The notes beneath the pieces were generated by a model. That model searched no databases, was not told the DNA's origin, and saw only the letters and a program-made list of their open reading frames with translations. Source: Frateuria_A yonginensis (GTDB taxonomy: Bacteria > Pseudomonadota > Gammaproteobacteria > Xanthomonadales > Rhodanobacteraceae). From it: a stretch of 64,000 bases of DNA. The position numbers and the translations under genes are program-made. Position 1 is the stretch's first letter; every line of letters starts with the position of its first letter. The stretch is taken from NCBI RefSeq assembly GCF_037137055.1, contig NZ_JBBBNY010000003.1:124001-188000 (forward strand), read 5' to 3'. Shown piece by piece: positions 53,188 through 61,543 of the stretch.

Positions 53188-53634
53188 TCAGGTCCCGCCC
53201 CGCGGCCGGCGCGGGAGCGCCGCGTCAAGCAAGCCGGTTCCGTTGGTCTCGTCCCACGGCCTGCTGCCCAGCGTGATGCCGAACCGGCTCGCCAAGCGGA
53301 GGACCGGCGCGCTCCAATAGGCTTGGCTGTGCGCCAGGTGCTGCAGGGCGACGCAGGCCCACCGCCGATCGATCTCTTCTTCTGCCAGCAGGGCCAGCAG
53401 ATAGACCTGGACCAGGGCGATGCGCGGAAGCACGTTGTAGAGCGGCTCGCCTGCCTCCGCCCGGTCAAGCCAAGGCGACGGCGGCGTCAGCTCGCCAACC
53501 TTCCACCGCGCGTCCCGGCCACCCCAGATAACACCGTTGGGCATTCGCCTGGCCTCGGCAAGCTTGGCATGCACGCGCAGTTGCAGGCGCGCGAGGCTTG
53601 AAACGGTGGCGAGGATGACAGCCCGATCTTCCAT
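53188..53634 (-). CDS. Hypothetical prophage protein (148 aa)
   Basis: A mostly helical protein beginning MEDRAVILATVSSLARLQLR, with the central WKVGELTPPSPWLDRAEAGE and LVQVYLLALLAEEEIDRRWA. No membrane segment or signal peptide is evident. The family is unknown to me. It lies between the broken Dam methylase and the last prophage gene in the same direction. Confidence 0.6.
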   Translation of the reverse strand: MEDRAVILATVSSLARLQLRVHAKLAEARRMPNGVIWGGRDARWKVGELTPPSPWLDRAEAGEPLYNVLPRIALVQVYLLALLAEEEIDRRWACVALQHLAHSQAYWSAPVLRLASRFGITLGSRPWDETNGTGLLDAALPRRPRGGT

Positions 53635-53670
53635 CGCCCGAATGATACGGGCACTGGCGTGGCCTCCTGG

Positions 53671-54464
53671 TCAGAACAATCCGGCCGGCGCGGCCTGGAT
53701 ATCCCAGCTGAAGATCAGCACCTCGCCTACGTCTTTCGCCTTGGCACCGCCGGCGACGGTATAGGTGTGCTCGGCCCGTTCGATGTGGAAACGGCAGAAC
53801 AGCTGGCGGATGGCTGGGTGATCGTTGAGGGTGAGGATCGCCCGGCCCTTGAGGCTGGCCAGCGTGGCTGCCAGCGCCTCGTACTGCTCCCAGCCGAAGT
53901 CCACGCCGTACCCTTCGGTTTCCCAGTAGGGCGGATCCATGAAGAACAGCGTGTGCGCCCGATCGTACTGGCCACGCAGTCCGCCCACGGCAGATGCTCG
54001 ATGTAGGCGTTGGCCAGCCGCAGGTGCGCGGCCGACAGTGTCTCCTCGAGGCGCAGCAGGTTGAGCCCGGGCGGCGCGGTGGTGGCCGTGCCGTAGGTCT
54101 GCCCTTCGATCTTGCCGCCGAAGGCGGACTGCTGGAGGTAGTAGAAGCGCGCCGCGCGCTGGATGTCCGTCAGGGTTTCCGGCCGAGTGACCCCCAGCCA
54201 CTCGAACACCTTCCGGCTGGAGAGCGCCCATTTGAACTGGCGTACGAACTCCTCCAGATGGTGCTGCACCACACGGTAGAGGTTGACCAGCTCGCCGTTG
54301 ATGTCGTTGAGCACCTCGACCTCGCTGGGCGCCTTCAGGAAGAACAACGCGGCGCCGCCGGCGAAAGGCTCGACGTAGCAGGTGTGCTGGTTGTCAAAGA
54401 ACTTGAAGATCCTGTCCGCCAAGCGGCGTTTGCCGCCGAGCCAGGGGATGATGGGTAGTGCCAT
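53671..54464 (-). pseudogene. Dam-type DNA adenine methyltransferase, frameshifted
   Basis: Frame 1 from ATG 54464 gives LPIIPWLGGKRRLADRIFKF (the D12-class PWxGGK AdoMet motif), FAGGAALFF and the target-recognition part up to AYIEHLPWADCVA. The catalytic DPPY motif lies in a second frame: QYDRAHTLFFMDPPYWETEG, then VLIFSWDIQAAPAGLF, ending at 53671. The switch is near 53970-53975. One missing base there would explain both frames (GTGGCCAG from an original such as GTGCGCCAG). Without it the enzyme is inactive, unless ribosomal slippage or a sequencing error is involved. Confidence 0.85.
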
Positions 54465-54711
54465 GAAATCTCCAACTGTGAGAACGCGGGTTCGTACGCT
54501 TCCCCACGCCGCATGTGGCTAGGGGACACGCTGATCCACGCCTCACCGTGGAGAGGGCCGGGCTGTTGGCGCAGCCCGGCGCCCTGACTTCGAGGTAAAG
54601 GGTTCGGTACGTTAGGTAAACCCCGTTAGGTAAGCCATTTAGATTCGCCAGGCGCAAACAAATGCCGCGAAGCGAAACCACCTTGTTGCCGAGGGAGCAA
54701 CGCCGGAAAGG
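54465..54711 (-). other. Prophage non-coding stretch with hairpin and short direct repeat
   Basis: No gene is supported. GCCGGGCTG at 54557-54565 pairs with CAGCCCGGC at 54572-54580 (9-bp stem, TTGGCG loop), a possible terminator for the tail transcript. GTTAGGTAA occurs twice, at 54611-54619 and 54625-54633. The stretch is less GC-rich than its surroundings. Confidence 0.5.
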
Positions 54712-55143
54712 TTAAACACCAAAGTAGGTACGCTGGTTTGCCTCCAGGGCGCTGCGATCCGTTTCGACATAGCCGTTGAGCATGATCGCCTCGGAAATAT
54801 GGCCGTTGAGCCACCAGGCGCCTGAGGCCTCGTAGTAGCCCATGTAGAGCGTTCCGCTGCTGGTATTCAGCGTGGGAAAGGTCACCGACTGGCTGGCTCC
54901 ATTGGTGAACGCGTATCCTGCGGCGGTGCTCGTCTTGGCCACGCCCATGACCTGCAGGCTGGAGCTCGCGCCTAGCGTGCTGCTCGGGCCGCGCGAACCG
55001 GAGTGGTCATCGCCCGATTGTAACGCGCGACTTGATAAAACGCTCGCAGGTGAGTTGATAAAAGCAGCCCCGTTGGATTTCGCTACGCGAAAGGAAATGC
55101 CGTGACGTGCAACTATCTCCGAAGGCATCATGCTCTCGGTCAT
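54712..55143 (-). CDS. Prophage tail-associated protein, LamG-like C-terminal segment (143 aa)
   Basis: The C-terminal half reads GTLYMGYYEASGAWWLNGHI then SEAIMLNGYVETDRSALEAN and ends RTYFGV. This resembles the last strands of concanavalin A-like/LamG domains in phage tail proteins. The N-terminal half, SFRVAKSNGAAFINSPASVL, is polar and serine-rich. It starts two bases after the stop of the LamG protein upstream, so it may be a second small fibre protein or the tail of a split one. Function in receptor binding is inference. Confidence 0.6.
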   Translation of the reverse strand: MTESMMPSEIVARHGISFRVAKSNGAAFINSPASVLSSRALQSGDDHSGSRGPSSTLGASSSLQVMGVAKTSTAAGYAFTNGASQSVTFPTLNTSSGTLYMGYYEASGAWWLNGHISEAIMLNGYVETDRSALEANQRTYFGV

Positions 55144-55145
55144 CT

Positions 55146-55859
55146 TCAGGGGGCTGCTCCCTGTGCGTATCGAGCCGCGATCCGCGCGGCAGATAGAGCT
55201 TGGTTATAGATCGCCACGTTGCAGATCCTTCCCACGAATTGGAAGGGATAAGCGCTGACGTTGTAGGCGATCGAAGCACCCATGTTCGCGATCGCTGGAG
55301 ACATCGCAACAGCCGAGCCGGCAGCAGCACCATCGACGTAAAGCTGGGCCGTGCCGCCGGTGAACGCCACGTGGCACAGCCGCCAAGCGCCATTGCAGAC
55401 AGCTACGCCGCTATTCGGGCCCGCAACGTTCGAAAGATCGCAATGCAGGCAATTGTCGCTTCCAACATAGAGCGCCACGCCGTTATTGGTAGCGCGGGGA
55501 TCACCAGCCCCGACGATGTTCTTCCTGGCGCCAGTGTGGGTTGTGTTGATCCAAGCTTCCAGCGTGAACGAGCTGCCTGTAATGGCTCCAGAGGGATAGG
55601 TCACCCGGTCTCCAACGGAGTTAAAGGCAAATGCCCCGCCGCCTTGGTCCCCTGGCAGGCCGGTTTGGCCAAGTAACGTGCCGCCTTGGACAGTGCCGTT
55701 GTTGCTCGCGTTGGCGGCATTGACTGCCACCGTGCCGCCGGACTCGTTCAGCCGCCAGAATGCGGTCGGCGCATCAGCCATAACAGCATCGAAGTACGTC
55801 GTTCCCGGGGTCCCGCCCGAGCGATGCGCGGCCGCGATCCTGGCAAGGGCCAAACTCAC
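55146..55859 (-). CDS. LamG/concanavalin A-like domain prophage protein
   Basis: A 237-residue protein starting at a GTG that overlaps the preceding stop. After a short start, ADAPTAFWRLNESGGTVAVN and the sequence FTLEAWINTTHTG then YVGSDNCLHCDLSN, GAWRLCHVAFTGGTAQLYVD and IYNQALSAARIAARY are the classic LamG/Laminin-G-like strands of phage tail adhesins. It probably decorates the tail tip and binds a surface polymer. It follows the 144-residue protein and precedes the 143-residue protein. Confidence 0.82.
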   Translation of the reverse strand: MSLALARIAAAHRSGGTPGTTYFDAVMADAPTAFWRLNESGGTVAVNAANASNNGTVQGGTLLGQTGLPGDQGGGAFAFNSVGDRVTYPSGAITGSSFTLEAWINTTHTGARKNIVGAGDPRATNNGVALYVGSDNCLHCDLSNVAGPNSGVAVCNGAWRLCHVAFTGGTAQLYVDGAAAGSAVAMSPAIANMGASIAYNVSAYPFQFVGRICNVAIYNQALSAARIAARYAQGAAP

Positions 55860-56290
55860 AGGACTCTCCAGACATCGCCGCCCAGGTACTCGAGCCCCCG
55901 GGGGTCATCCTGTTGCGTCGTCGCTGCACCATTGGGTGCACGTAGATCGACGCCAGCCAGGGCGGTTGCGGTGACCGCACCCGCACCACCCTGCGAGAAA
56001 AGGCACCAGAACCCGGCAGTGATGCCGCTGGTCGCCTCGATGTCCAGGTTCAGTGCGATGGCGGCGGCGTTCGTGCACCGAATGTCTTTCCCTGCATCCG
56101 CGGCGGCAACGGTGTAGGCGGTGCCGGTCTGGTCATTGATGCCGGCGAGCCGACCCACGCTGGCGGCGCCAGCACGGGCGGCGATATCGTCGACGGTCGT
56201 GCGGGCGCTCACACCGGCCTGCTCCACCTCCACCGTCTCGGTACCGTCGAGCGCTGCGGCAGGATCGAGTTGTCCAATGGTCTTGCTCAT
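55856..56290 (-). CDS. Prophage tail protein of unknown function (144 aa)
   Basis: Begins MSKTIGQLDPAAALDGTETV, with DGTETVEVEQAGVSARTTVDDI, a short pattern often seen at the start of phage tail-fibre modules. The remainder is Ala/Gly-rich beta structure (ITAGFWCLFSQGGAGAVTAT, then DPRGLEYLGGDVWRVL). It lies directly after the J-like protein (three-base gap) and overlaps the LamG gene. It is likely a small tail-tip component. Confidence 0.6.
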   Translation of the reverse strand: MSKTIGQLDPAAALDGTETVEVEQAGVSARTTVDDIAARAGAASVGRLAGINDQTGTAYTVAAADAGKDIRCTNAAAIALNLDIEATSGITAGFWCLFSQGGAGAVTATALAGVDLRAPNGAATTQQDDPRGLEYLGGDVWRVL

Positions 56291-56293
56291 GGG

Positions 56294-59095
56294 TTACTCC
56301 AGAGTCCGGATCTCGCCGGACGTCGTGACGCGGAACTCGCCCGCAGTGGTGGTACGCGCGACGCGCGCATAGTCGAAAGTCGCTTCCAGGGCCTGCCAGC
56401 TCTCCAGGCCGTCGCGCACCGCACTCACCGCTACGGTTACCGGGCCGTCGTCGGGAAAGGTGTACGCCGTTGCGCTGGTGCCGGCGATTCCCGCCTCGCT
56501 CGAGACCAGCGTGCCAGGTGGCTGGTAATAGCGGACCGTGTAGGTGGTGCCGACCTCGGGGCCCACGTCGGCCTGGGTGGTGTCCACCAGCTGGTCGGCC
56601 TGCAGGACACGGTCGCGGTGCGCCCATGTCGCCTGGATGGCACCTTCGGCAAAGCGCGGGTAGGTGCTGCCATTGATCGCGAGCTTGCCGGGAGCGTAAG
56701 GCCGCGCAGCACGTTCGTTCATCAGGACGGCGAGCGTGGGTGCACTGGCCAGGTCGAGCTTTCCGGCAGTCGTGCGGGTCAGCAGCTTGGCGTTCACCGT
56801 GTCGCCGCCCACGTACTCCCGCGCGTCGGCCGCCAGCCAGTCGCCACAGAAATAGATGCGCGAGCTGGCGTCGTGCGGTAGAGGGGCCGTATCCGCACAG
56901 CCTCGGCCGAGCGTCACCGTGCCCGCGCCTGTGTCGAGGGCATCGACCCGCACGATCTCATCATCCCAGCGGGCCCAGGAACCCACGGCCACGCGATCGA
57001 GGTCCTGGCCAGCGGCATAAGTAAAGGCGACGTCGGCCGGCGTAGCCGCCTCGTTGATGAGCGCCGTTCCACACCAGTCGCCACTGCCAGCCGCTTCGTA
57101 GTCCCCGCCACCGACCGCAGTGTCCAATTCATAGCTCAAGCCGCTGACAGGCCGTACGGCGGCGGCTACCAAGAATCCGCTGTCGGTTGCCAGCGCCTGC
57201 AGGTCGGCATTGGAGAGGGCCGCTGCGAGTTCGACGTAGGGCGCCTCCATCGCGATCTGGCATGGCGACGGCTTCGGCGTCGTGGACGGCGGCTGCCATA
57301 CAGTGGGGTCGGGGTTTACATAGACCGCGTCCGGCATCGAGAACACGTTCTGCACCAACGCGAGCTGCATCTTGCTGTCGCGCAGGGTTCCCTGGCCCAC
57401 CTGGCCCACGGTGACGACCAGGTCGGCGATCCCCTCGCTGGGCAACTGCAGGCGCGCGTTCATACCCGGCCGAAGGCCGCGGAATCGGGGGAGCACGGTG
57501 AGGTCGAAGGTGGAACGCGGCGCGCAGCCCGCATCCAACTCCCGTTTGCCCAGGCGCAGCGCCAGGTTCTCCGCTGGCACCTCGTGGTACTTGCGGGTAT
57601 CGGTAATCACAGCGCCTGAGGCCTGGATCGCGCCGGCCGCATAGATGGGCGCGGTAGTGCGCGTCTCCTTGGTGGTCGGGTCGAACCACTCGACGCGCAT
57701 GAGGTTGGGCGCCTCGGCGATCACGCCGGGTGTCTGCTTGAAGGCTACGACGTCGTCTTCCGTGATGATCGGGAGGGCGTCGAGATTATCCGGTGCGCGA
57801 ATAAGGTCCAGGTAATAGAGGCCGTCGACCCGGCTCTGGTTCAGGTTGCCCGCGATCAGGTTGCAAATGCGTTGCTGGAACTGCTCCGGCGTCTCGCTGC
57901 TGCTGTCATAGACGGTGCAAAGGCCAAGCGCTTCGTCATAGAGCTTGTCGGCAGCCGCGCGAAAGCTCGCGTCGTTGATCATGCCCGAGGGTTCGCCCTG
58001 CAGCTCCTCGTGAACGATTGAGTCGTAAAGCAGATGCGCCGGGTTCATGGCGCGCAGGTCGCTGCTGGACACATCCAAGTTGAAGGCGGCATAGCTGTAG
58101 GTGCCGTAGTCTTCGCCTAGGAGCACGATGGTGTTTCCGCCCAAGCGAAGAACGCTGGCCGGCACGTTGATCTGGTGCGTGAACGCCTCGGAGGAAGGGT
58201 TCGGGTCATCGCCCGAGCGCGCCAACACCAGTTGGCCGTTGACCCAAACGGTAGCGTAGTTATCGATGAAGACGGTCAGCGTGATATCGGCAACCCGCGA
58301 GACGTTGAATATCCGCCGTAGCCATATCCGCGTATTGAGAGGCCAATACGTGTTCTCGATTGCCGGGAAACCAGCGCCGGCGGCGTACGGATGCCCTGGT
58401 GCGCTTGCAAAGGGCATCTGCCCTGTAGGCCAAGCAGAATCGTCCAAGGCGTCAGCGGAATAGTCGGTCTCATCGCTAAGCGGAAGCACTTTGTAACGCC
58501 AGCCATTTGAGGTCGGCCCCAACTCGGCGCTCGAGACTCGAGCGAAGACGTCGATGACGGCCTTTTCGGGATACCAAGTGACATCGTCCTGCCAGTCGGC
58601 AAGGATGCGCTCCACCTTGATGGCCACCGGCTTGGGGTTGGGGATGTTGGCGCCGAAGCGGCCGCCCCGCGCGACCGTGGTCAGCTTGCCGCGATGCGCG
58701 CTCTGCCCGCGCAAGGTATCGGCTGGCGTGGTGTTCTCGTCGGGCAGGCCATGCCGCGAAAACAAGAGCTCGATCAGGTCCTTGAAGCTGAGATCGCCGC
58801 CCGGCGTCTCAGACGGCGAGCCACCCAGCGTCGCGGTGAGGTAGTCGTTCGGCTGCTGGGTGGGCTCGCCGAACATGATGTCCCAATCGCCCTGGACGCC
58901 GCCTTGCGCATCCTCACCGCCCCACAGCTCGGGCTTGTCGATATGGATACGCCCGCTCTCGGTCAGGCGCCCGCTCCACATGGTGGCGCCACCGCCGCGG
59001 AGCTCGAGCACGGCATCCACCGGGCCGCGGCACCAGCCGAAGTGCAGCAGCCACTTGTACCAGTAGCCGACCGTTTGCTTCTTGCTACCGCCCAC
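56294..59095 (-). CDS. J-like tail tip / host-specificity protein with inserted jelly-roll domain
   Basis: A 933-residue protein starting at GTG. The N-terminal hub part (about 1-195) begins KKQTVGYWYKWLLHFGWCRG and VDAVLELRGGGATMWSGRL, as in TipJ/GTA-type hubs. Residues about 197-345 look like a galactose-binding-type jelly-roll: WRYKVLPLSDETDYSADALD, DDSAWPTG, TYWPLNTRIWLRRIF and FIDNYATVWVNGQLVL. The hub resumes at NPAHLLYDSIVHEELQGEPS, then GKRELDAGC and the C-terminal fibronectin-like strands. It probably recognises the host surface. Confidence 0.82.
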   Translation of the reverse strand: MGGSKKQTVGYWYKWLLHFGWCRGPVDAVLELRGGGATMWSGRLTESGRIHIDKPELWGGEDAQGGVQGDWDIMFGEPTQQPNDYLTATLGGSPSETPGGDLSFKDLIELLFSRHGLPDENTTPADTLRGQSAHRGKLTTVARGGRFGANIPNPKPVAIKVERILADWQDDVTWYPEKAVIDVFARVSSAELGPTSNGWRYKVLPLSDETDYSADALDDSAWPTGQMPFASAPGHPYAAGAGFPAIENTYWPLNTRIWLRRIFNVSRVADITLTVFIDNYATVWVNGQLVLARSGDDPNPSSEAFTHQINVPASVLRLGGNTIVLLGEDYGTYSYAAFNLDVSSSDLRAMNPAHLLYDSIVHEELQGEPSGMINDASFRAAADKLYDEALGLCTVYDSSSETPEQFQQRICNLIAGNLNQSRVDGLYYLDLIRAPDNLDALPIITEDDVVAFKQTPGVIAEAPNLMRVEWFDPTTKETRTTAPIYAAGAIQASGAVITDTRKYHEVPAENLALRLGKRELDAGCAPRSTFDLTVLPRFRGLRPGMNARLQLPSEGIADLVVTVGQVGQGTLRDSKMQLALVQNVFSMPDAVYVNPDPTVWQPPSTTPKPSPCQIAMEAPYVELAAALSNADLQALATDSGFLVAAAVRPVSGLSYELDTAVGGGDYEAAGSGDWCGTALINEAATPADVAFTYAAGQDLDRVAVGSWARWDDEIVRVDALDTGAGTVTLGRGCADTAPLPHDASSRIYFCGDWLAADAREYVGGDTVNAKLLTRTTAGKLDLASAPTLAVLMNERAARPYAPGKLAINGSTYPRFAEGAIQATWAHRDRVLQADQLVDTTQADVGPEVGTTYTVRYYQPPGTLVSSEAGIAGTSATAYTFPDDGPVTVAVSAVRDGLESWQALEATFDYARVARTTTAGEFRVTTSGEIRTLE

Positions 59096-59312
59096 GGGCT
59101 TCTACCTCGCGCGCGTATGCCACCACCGCAAGGGCGAAGGCGTCGCCGGTGGCCTCCAGCACCGCGGCATCGATGCCGTCGCGGCGAAAGGCGTTCCAGT
59201 CCAAGCCATAGCGGGCGAACCACGCACGGGCGCCGCCCGTGCACAGCCCAGGGCGCACGCCGAAGCCCGGCACGCTGCGCACGTGTTCCAGGCGGACGAT
59301 CAAGCCGCTCAC
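59085..59312 (-). CDS. Small prophage tail-region protein (75 aa)
   Basis: GTG start at 59312 overlaps the stop of the preceding gene (GTGA). The product reads VRLEHVRSVPGFGVRPGLCT then ARAWFARYGLDWNAFRRDGI, a pattern I have seen in small uncharacterised phage proteins encoded before the J-like hub. It is cytoplasmic and lacks membrane segments. It overlaps the hub gene by 11 bases. Function unknown, presumably assembly. Confidence 0.65.
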   Translation of the reverse strand: MSGLIVRLEHVRSVPGFGVRPGLCTGGARAWFARYGLDWNAFRRDGIDAAVLEATGDAFALAVVAYAREVEARGR

Positions 59313-59533
59313 TTCTTGCCTCCCTTCTTGCGAATGGCGTCGGTACCCACCTGCTGCATGGCCAGCTGCATGGGATCGTCGATCCACACGGTGCCGTAGA
59401 CCCGGATGATGCGTTTCCCGTCCTGCACGGTCGGCACGTCACCGCGCTCGGGCTGGGGCGTCTGCACCCTGGCGCTGGCCGAGGCGGCCAGGAACACGCT
59501 GACGATCACTACTGCGACAAAAGCCCAGATCAT
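59309..59533 (-). CDS. Small prophage membrane-anchored protein (74 aa)
   Basis: An N-terminal hydrophobic segment (MIWAFVAVVIVSVFLAASAS) is followed by a polar part with RIIRVYGTVWIDDPMQLAMQ and a lysine-rich end (RKKGGKK). It may be a signal peptide or single membrane anchor. It stands where many tail operons carry an NlpC/P60 peptidase, but no peptidase motif is present. Function unknown. Confidence 0.6.
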   Translation of the reverse strand: MIWAFVAVVIVSVFLAASASARVQTPQPERGDVPTVQDGKRIIRVYGTVWIDDPMQLAMQQVGTDAIRKKGGKK

Positions 59534-59541
59534 GCGATGCC

Positions 59542-60357
59542 TCAGATGGGGTTGCCGTCGTAATAGTCGCGGCCGGGGATCCAGAGCTCCCCGCCGAAGT
59601 TCGGTGTGTTGTTGAAGTAGGCGCAGTCGGCCCAGCTGCCCGAGCAGCCCGGATATGCAGTGACGGCCAGGTTCGGGGCGAGATCCGCAGCGCCGTAGGT
59701 CACGACGATGGTGGTGCCGCTATGGCTGTTGATGCTGCGACGCTCGATCAGGCCATCGCTGCGCGGCCATTCGATCCAGCCCCCGGCAAGGCGGCCATTG
59801 GGCACGTTTGCGAACTCGGCGGCGGTCAGGGAGAGGCCGTCGACCGCCGTGAGCGTCGCCGGCAGCGCATGCGCCGCGCGGTCGACATTGCACAGCCCAT
59901 TGCCCTGGCTGAAGAGCACCAGGTCGCAGGGGCGCTGCCAGATGCGGCTGCGACCGCCACGCTTGTTGCGCGTCTGGCTCGGTTCGCTGGACAAGATCAG
60001 CTTGGTGTCATCGAACTGCGGGCTGGTCAGGCGGCCGATCCAGTCGACCAGGTAGTCCACCTCGCCCACGTGCTGCGTCCAGATCGTCACCATGATCGGG
60101 TCGGCCGGCGGGTACGGACGCCAGTTGGCGGCCACCTCGAGGTCCTTGGGCAGGCTGATCTTGATCGTGCGCTGCTGGCTGTCGCCGCCGTCCTTGATCT
60201 TATCGTGGCTGATCGCAGTCGGCAGGTACGTGTCGCCGTTGTAGGTGATCGCCCGATCCGCGTTGGTGTAGAACCAGGACAGGTTCGCCCGCGTGAAGCG
60301 GAATAGCTTGAGCGGTTGACCACCCAGCAGCGCGGCGTCGCGGGCCTCAGACGTCAT
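59542..60357 (-). CDS. DUF2163 / phage BR0599-type tail protein
   Basis: A 271-residue protein. LKLFRFTRANLSWFYTNADR and DRAITYNGDTYLPTAISHD form the N-terminal DUF2163 part. The C-terminal segment YFNNTPNFGGELWIPGRDYY matches the BR0599 family, conserved in gene-transfer agents and siphophages. Cysteines in ASCD-like CDLVLFSQGNGLCNVD and YPGCSGSWADCAYF may bind metal or form a cluster. It is the hub component between the tape measure end and the J-like protein. It starts 11 bases inside the preceding gene. Confidence 0.83.
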   Translation of the reverse strand: MTSEARDAALLGGQPLKLFRFTRANLSWFYTNADRAITYNGDTYLPTAISHDKIKDGGDSQQRTIKISLPKDLEVAANWRPYPPADPIMVTIWTQHVGEVDYLVDWIGRLTSPQFDDTKLILSSEPSQTRNKRGGRSRIWQRPCDLVLFSQGNGLCNVDRAAHALPATLTAVDGLSLTAAEFANVPNGRLAGGWIEWPRSDGLIERRSINSHSGTTIVVTYGAADLAPNLAVTAYPGCSGSWADCAYFNNTPNFGGELWIPGRDYYDGNPI

Positions 60358-61543
60358 TGCGCACCGCCTGCCAGGACGTGCTGGCCAACGCGGCGCCGTC
60401 GGCGTCGGTCAGATGGTTGATCTCGACGGTGTCAGAGGCCAGCTGGCACATCGACAGGAAGCTGATCGCGCGCACCGCGGCGGGTTCGACCGACATGCCC
60501 ACCGGCGCATCCAGGAGCAGTTGCTCGGTATCACCCAGTTCGATGCTGGCGGTCACACGCCGGTAGAGCACCGTGCCGCCATACAGCTCGATGCGAATGT
60601 CGCGGCGGTTGGGCTGCATCTGGCCGAACAGCGTGTTGCCGCACCAGTCGACGGTCAGCGTGTCGCTACCATCGGCCGCCTGCGCGAGCTGCAGGTCCGC
60701 CCGCCAGCTCGGCACCCACAGCTGCCCGGCGCGCCCGGCCAGCTGATACAGCAGGCTGCGGAACACGGCCTGCTGGTCGCGCCCGTCCAGTGCCCACCGG
60801 TGCGCCTGGGTGCGGAACGGCATGCCCGGCAGATCAAAGTAGGACACCGGGCCGGTCTCCTCGTCGACCGTCTGGTAGGTGCGCACGTACTGCTCCTCTG
60901 GATCCTGGGATTCGTCCGAGCGCCACTCCAGCACGGGCACGCCGCGGTAGATGGCCGCACTCGGCCAAGCGGCGGGCCAGTCGCACGGCTCGTCGATCAG
61001 CAGCTGCACGCTGACCTTGCCCACGTCGTCGCTGCGCTGGGTTTCCTTCGCCGGCTCGACCATGCGCGCCTTGCGCACCGGATAGAGGCGCGCACCCATC
61101 GGCCAGCTGCTCTGCGTCGCGGTCAGCAGCATCAGCCCGCCGGCGTCCACTGTGTCGATCGAGAGCAGCTCCCAGCGCGTGGCCGAGAGCCAGACCACAG
61201 CCTGGCCGCCCGCCACGAAATCAAAGCCCGCAGTGCGGCAGGCAATGGTCATGGCGCCAGCGGCCACTTCGCTGGCCAGGAGCTGCACGTCGGGATAGAT
61301 GGGCAGCAACCACTGACGCACGCCCTGGGTGAAGCGAAGCGCATCGAGCAGGCGGCGATCGGCGCCTCCTGCCGTGACCAGGAACTGGAAGGCACGCCGC
61401 GGCGCCAGGCGCAGCTGGCGCTTCTGCTGGGTGCCGTTGCGGGCGGTCTGCACGTCCGTCAGCCAGGCGAGCGTTTCCCGGACCGCCTCGATCCAGTTGG
61501 CCGGCACCGGCCACAGCGGCAGCGCGTCAGCGACATAGCCCAT
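60347..61543 (-). CDS. Prophage tail protein of unknown family (398 aa)
   Basis: The ATG at 61543 overlaps the tape-measure stop (ATGA). The product starts MGYVADALPLWPVPANWIEA and contains WLTDVQTARNGTQQKRQLRL, FDLPGMPFRTQAHRWALDGR and GQLWVPSWRADLQLAQAADG. It is rich in Trp and beta strands. Its place between tape measure and DUF2163 protein is where lambda-type and GTA tails encode a distal tail (DUF2460-like) protein, so it is likely a distal tail component. I cannot name a family with certainty. Confidence 0.7.
   Translation of the reverse strand: MGYVADALPLWPVPANWIEAVRETLAWLTDVQTARNGTQQKRQLRLAPRRAFQFLVTAGGADRRLLDALRFTQGVRQWLLPIYPDVQLLASEVAAGAMTIACRTAGFDFVAGGQAVVWLSATRWELLSIDTVDAGGLMLLTATQSSWPMGARLYPVRKARMVEPAKETQRSDDVGKVSVQLLIDEPCDWPAAWPSAAIYRGVPVLEWRSDESQDPEEQYVRTYQTVDEETGPVSYFDLPGMPFRTQAHRWALDGRDQQAVFRSLLYQLAGRAGQLWVPSWRADLQLAQAADGSDTLTVDWCGNTLFGQMQPNRRDIRIELYGGTVLYRRVTASIELGDTEQLLLDAPVGMSVEPAAVRAISFLSMCQLASDTVEINHLTDADGAALASTSWQAVRNDV

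Noticed and set aside
53960..53980. Programmed ribosomal frameshift in the Dam gene
   Set aside because: No slippery heptamer or downstream structure typical of -1 slippage is evident; a one-base deletion or sequencing error explains it more simply.
54394..54681. Minus-strand frame of 95 codons upstream of the Dam gene
   Set aside because: It overlaps the Dam start out of frame, has no recognisable features, and covers a hairpin and direct repeat better read as non-coding.
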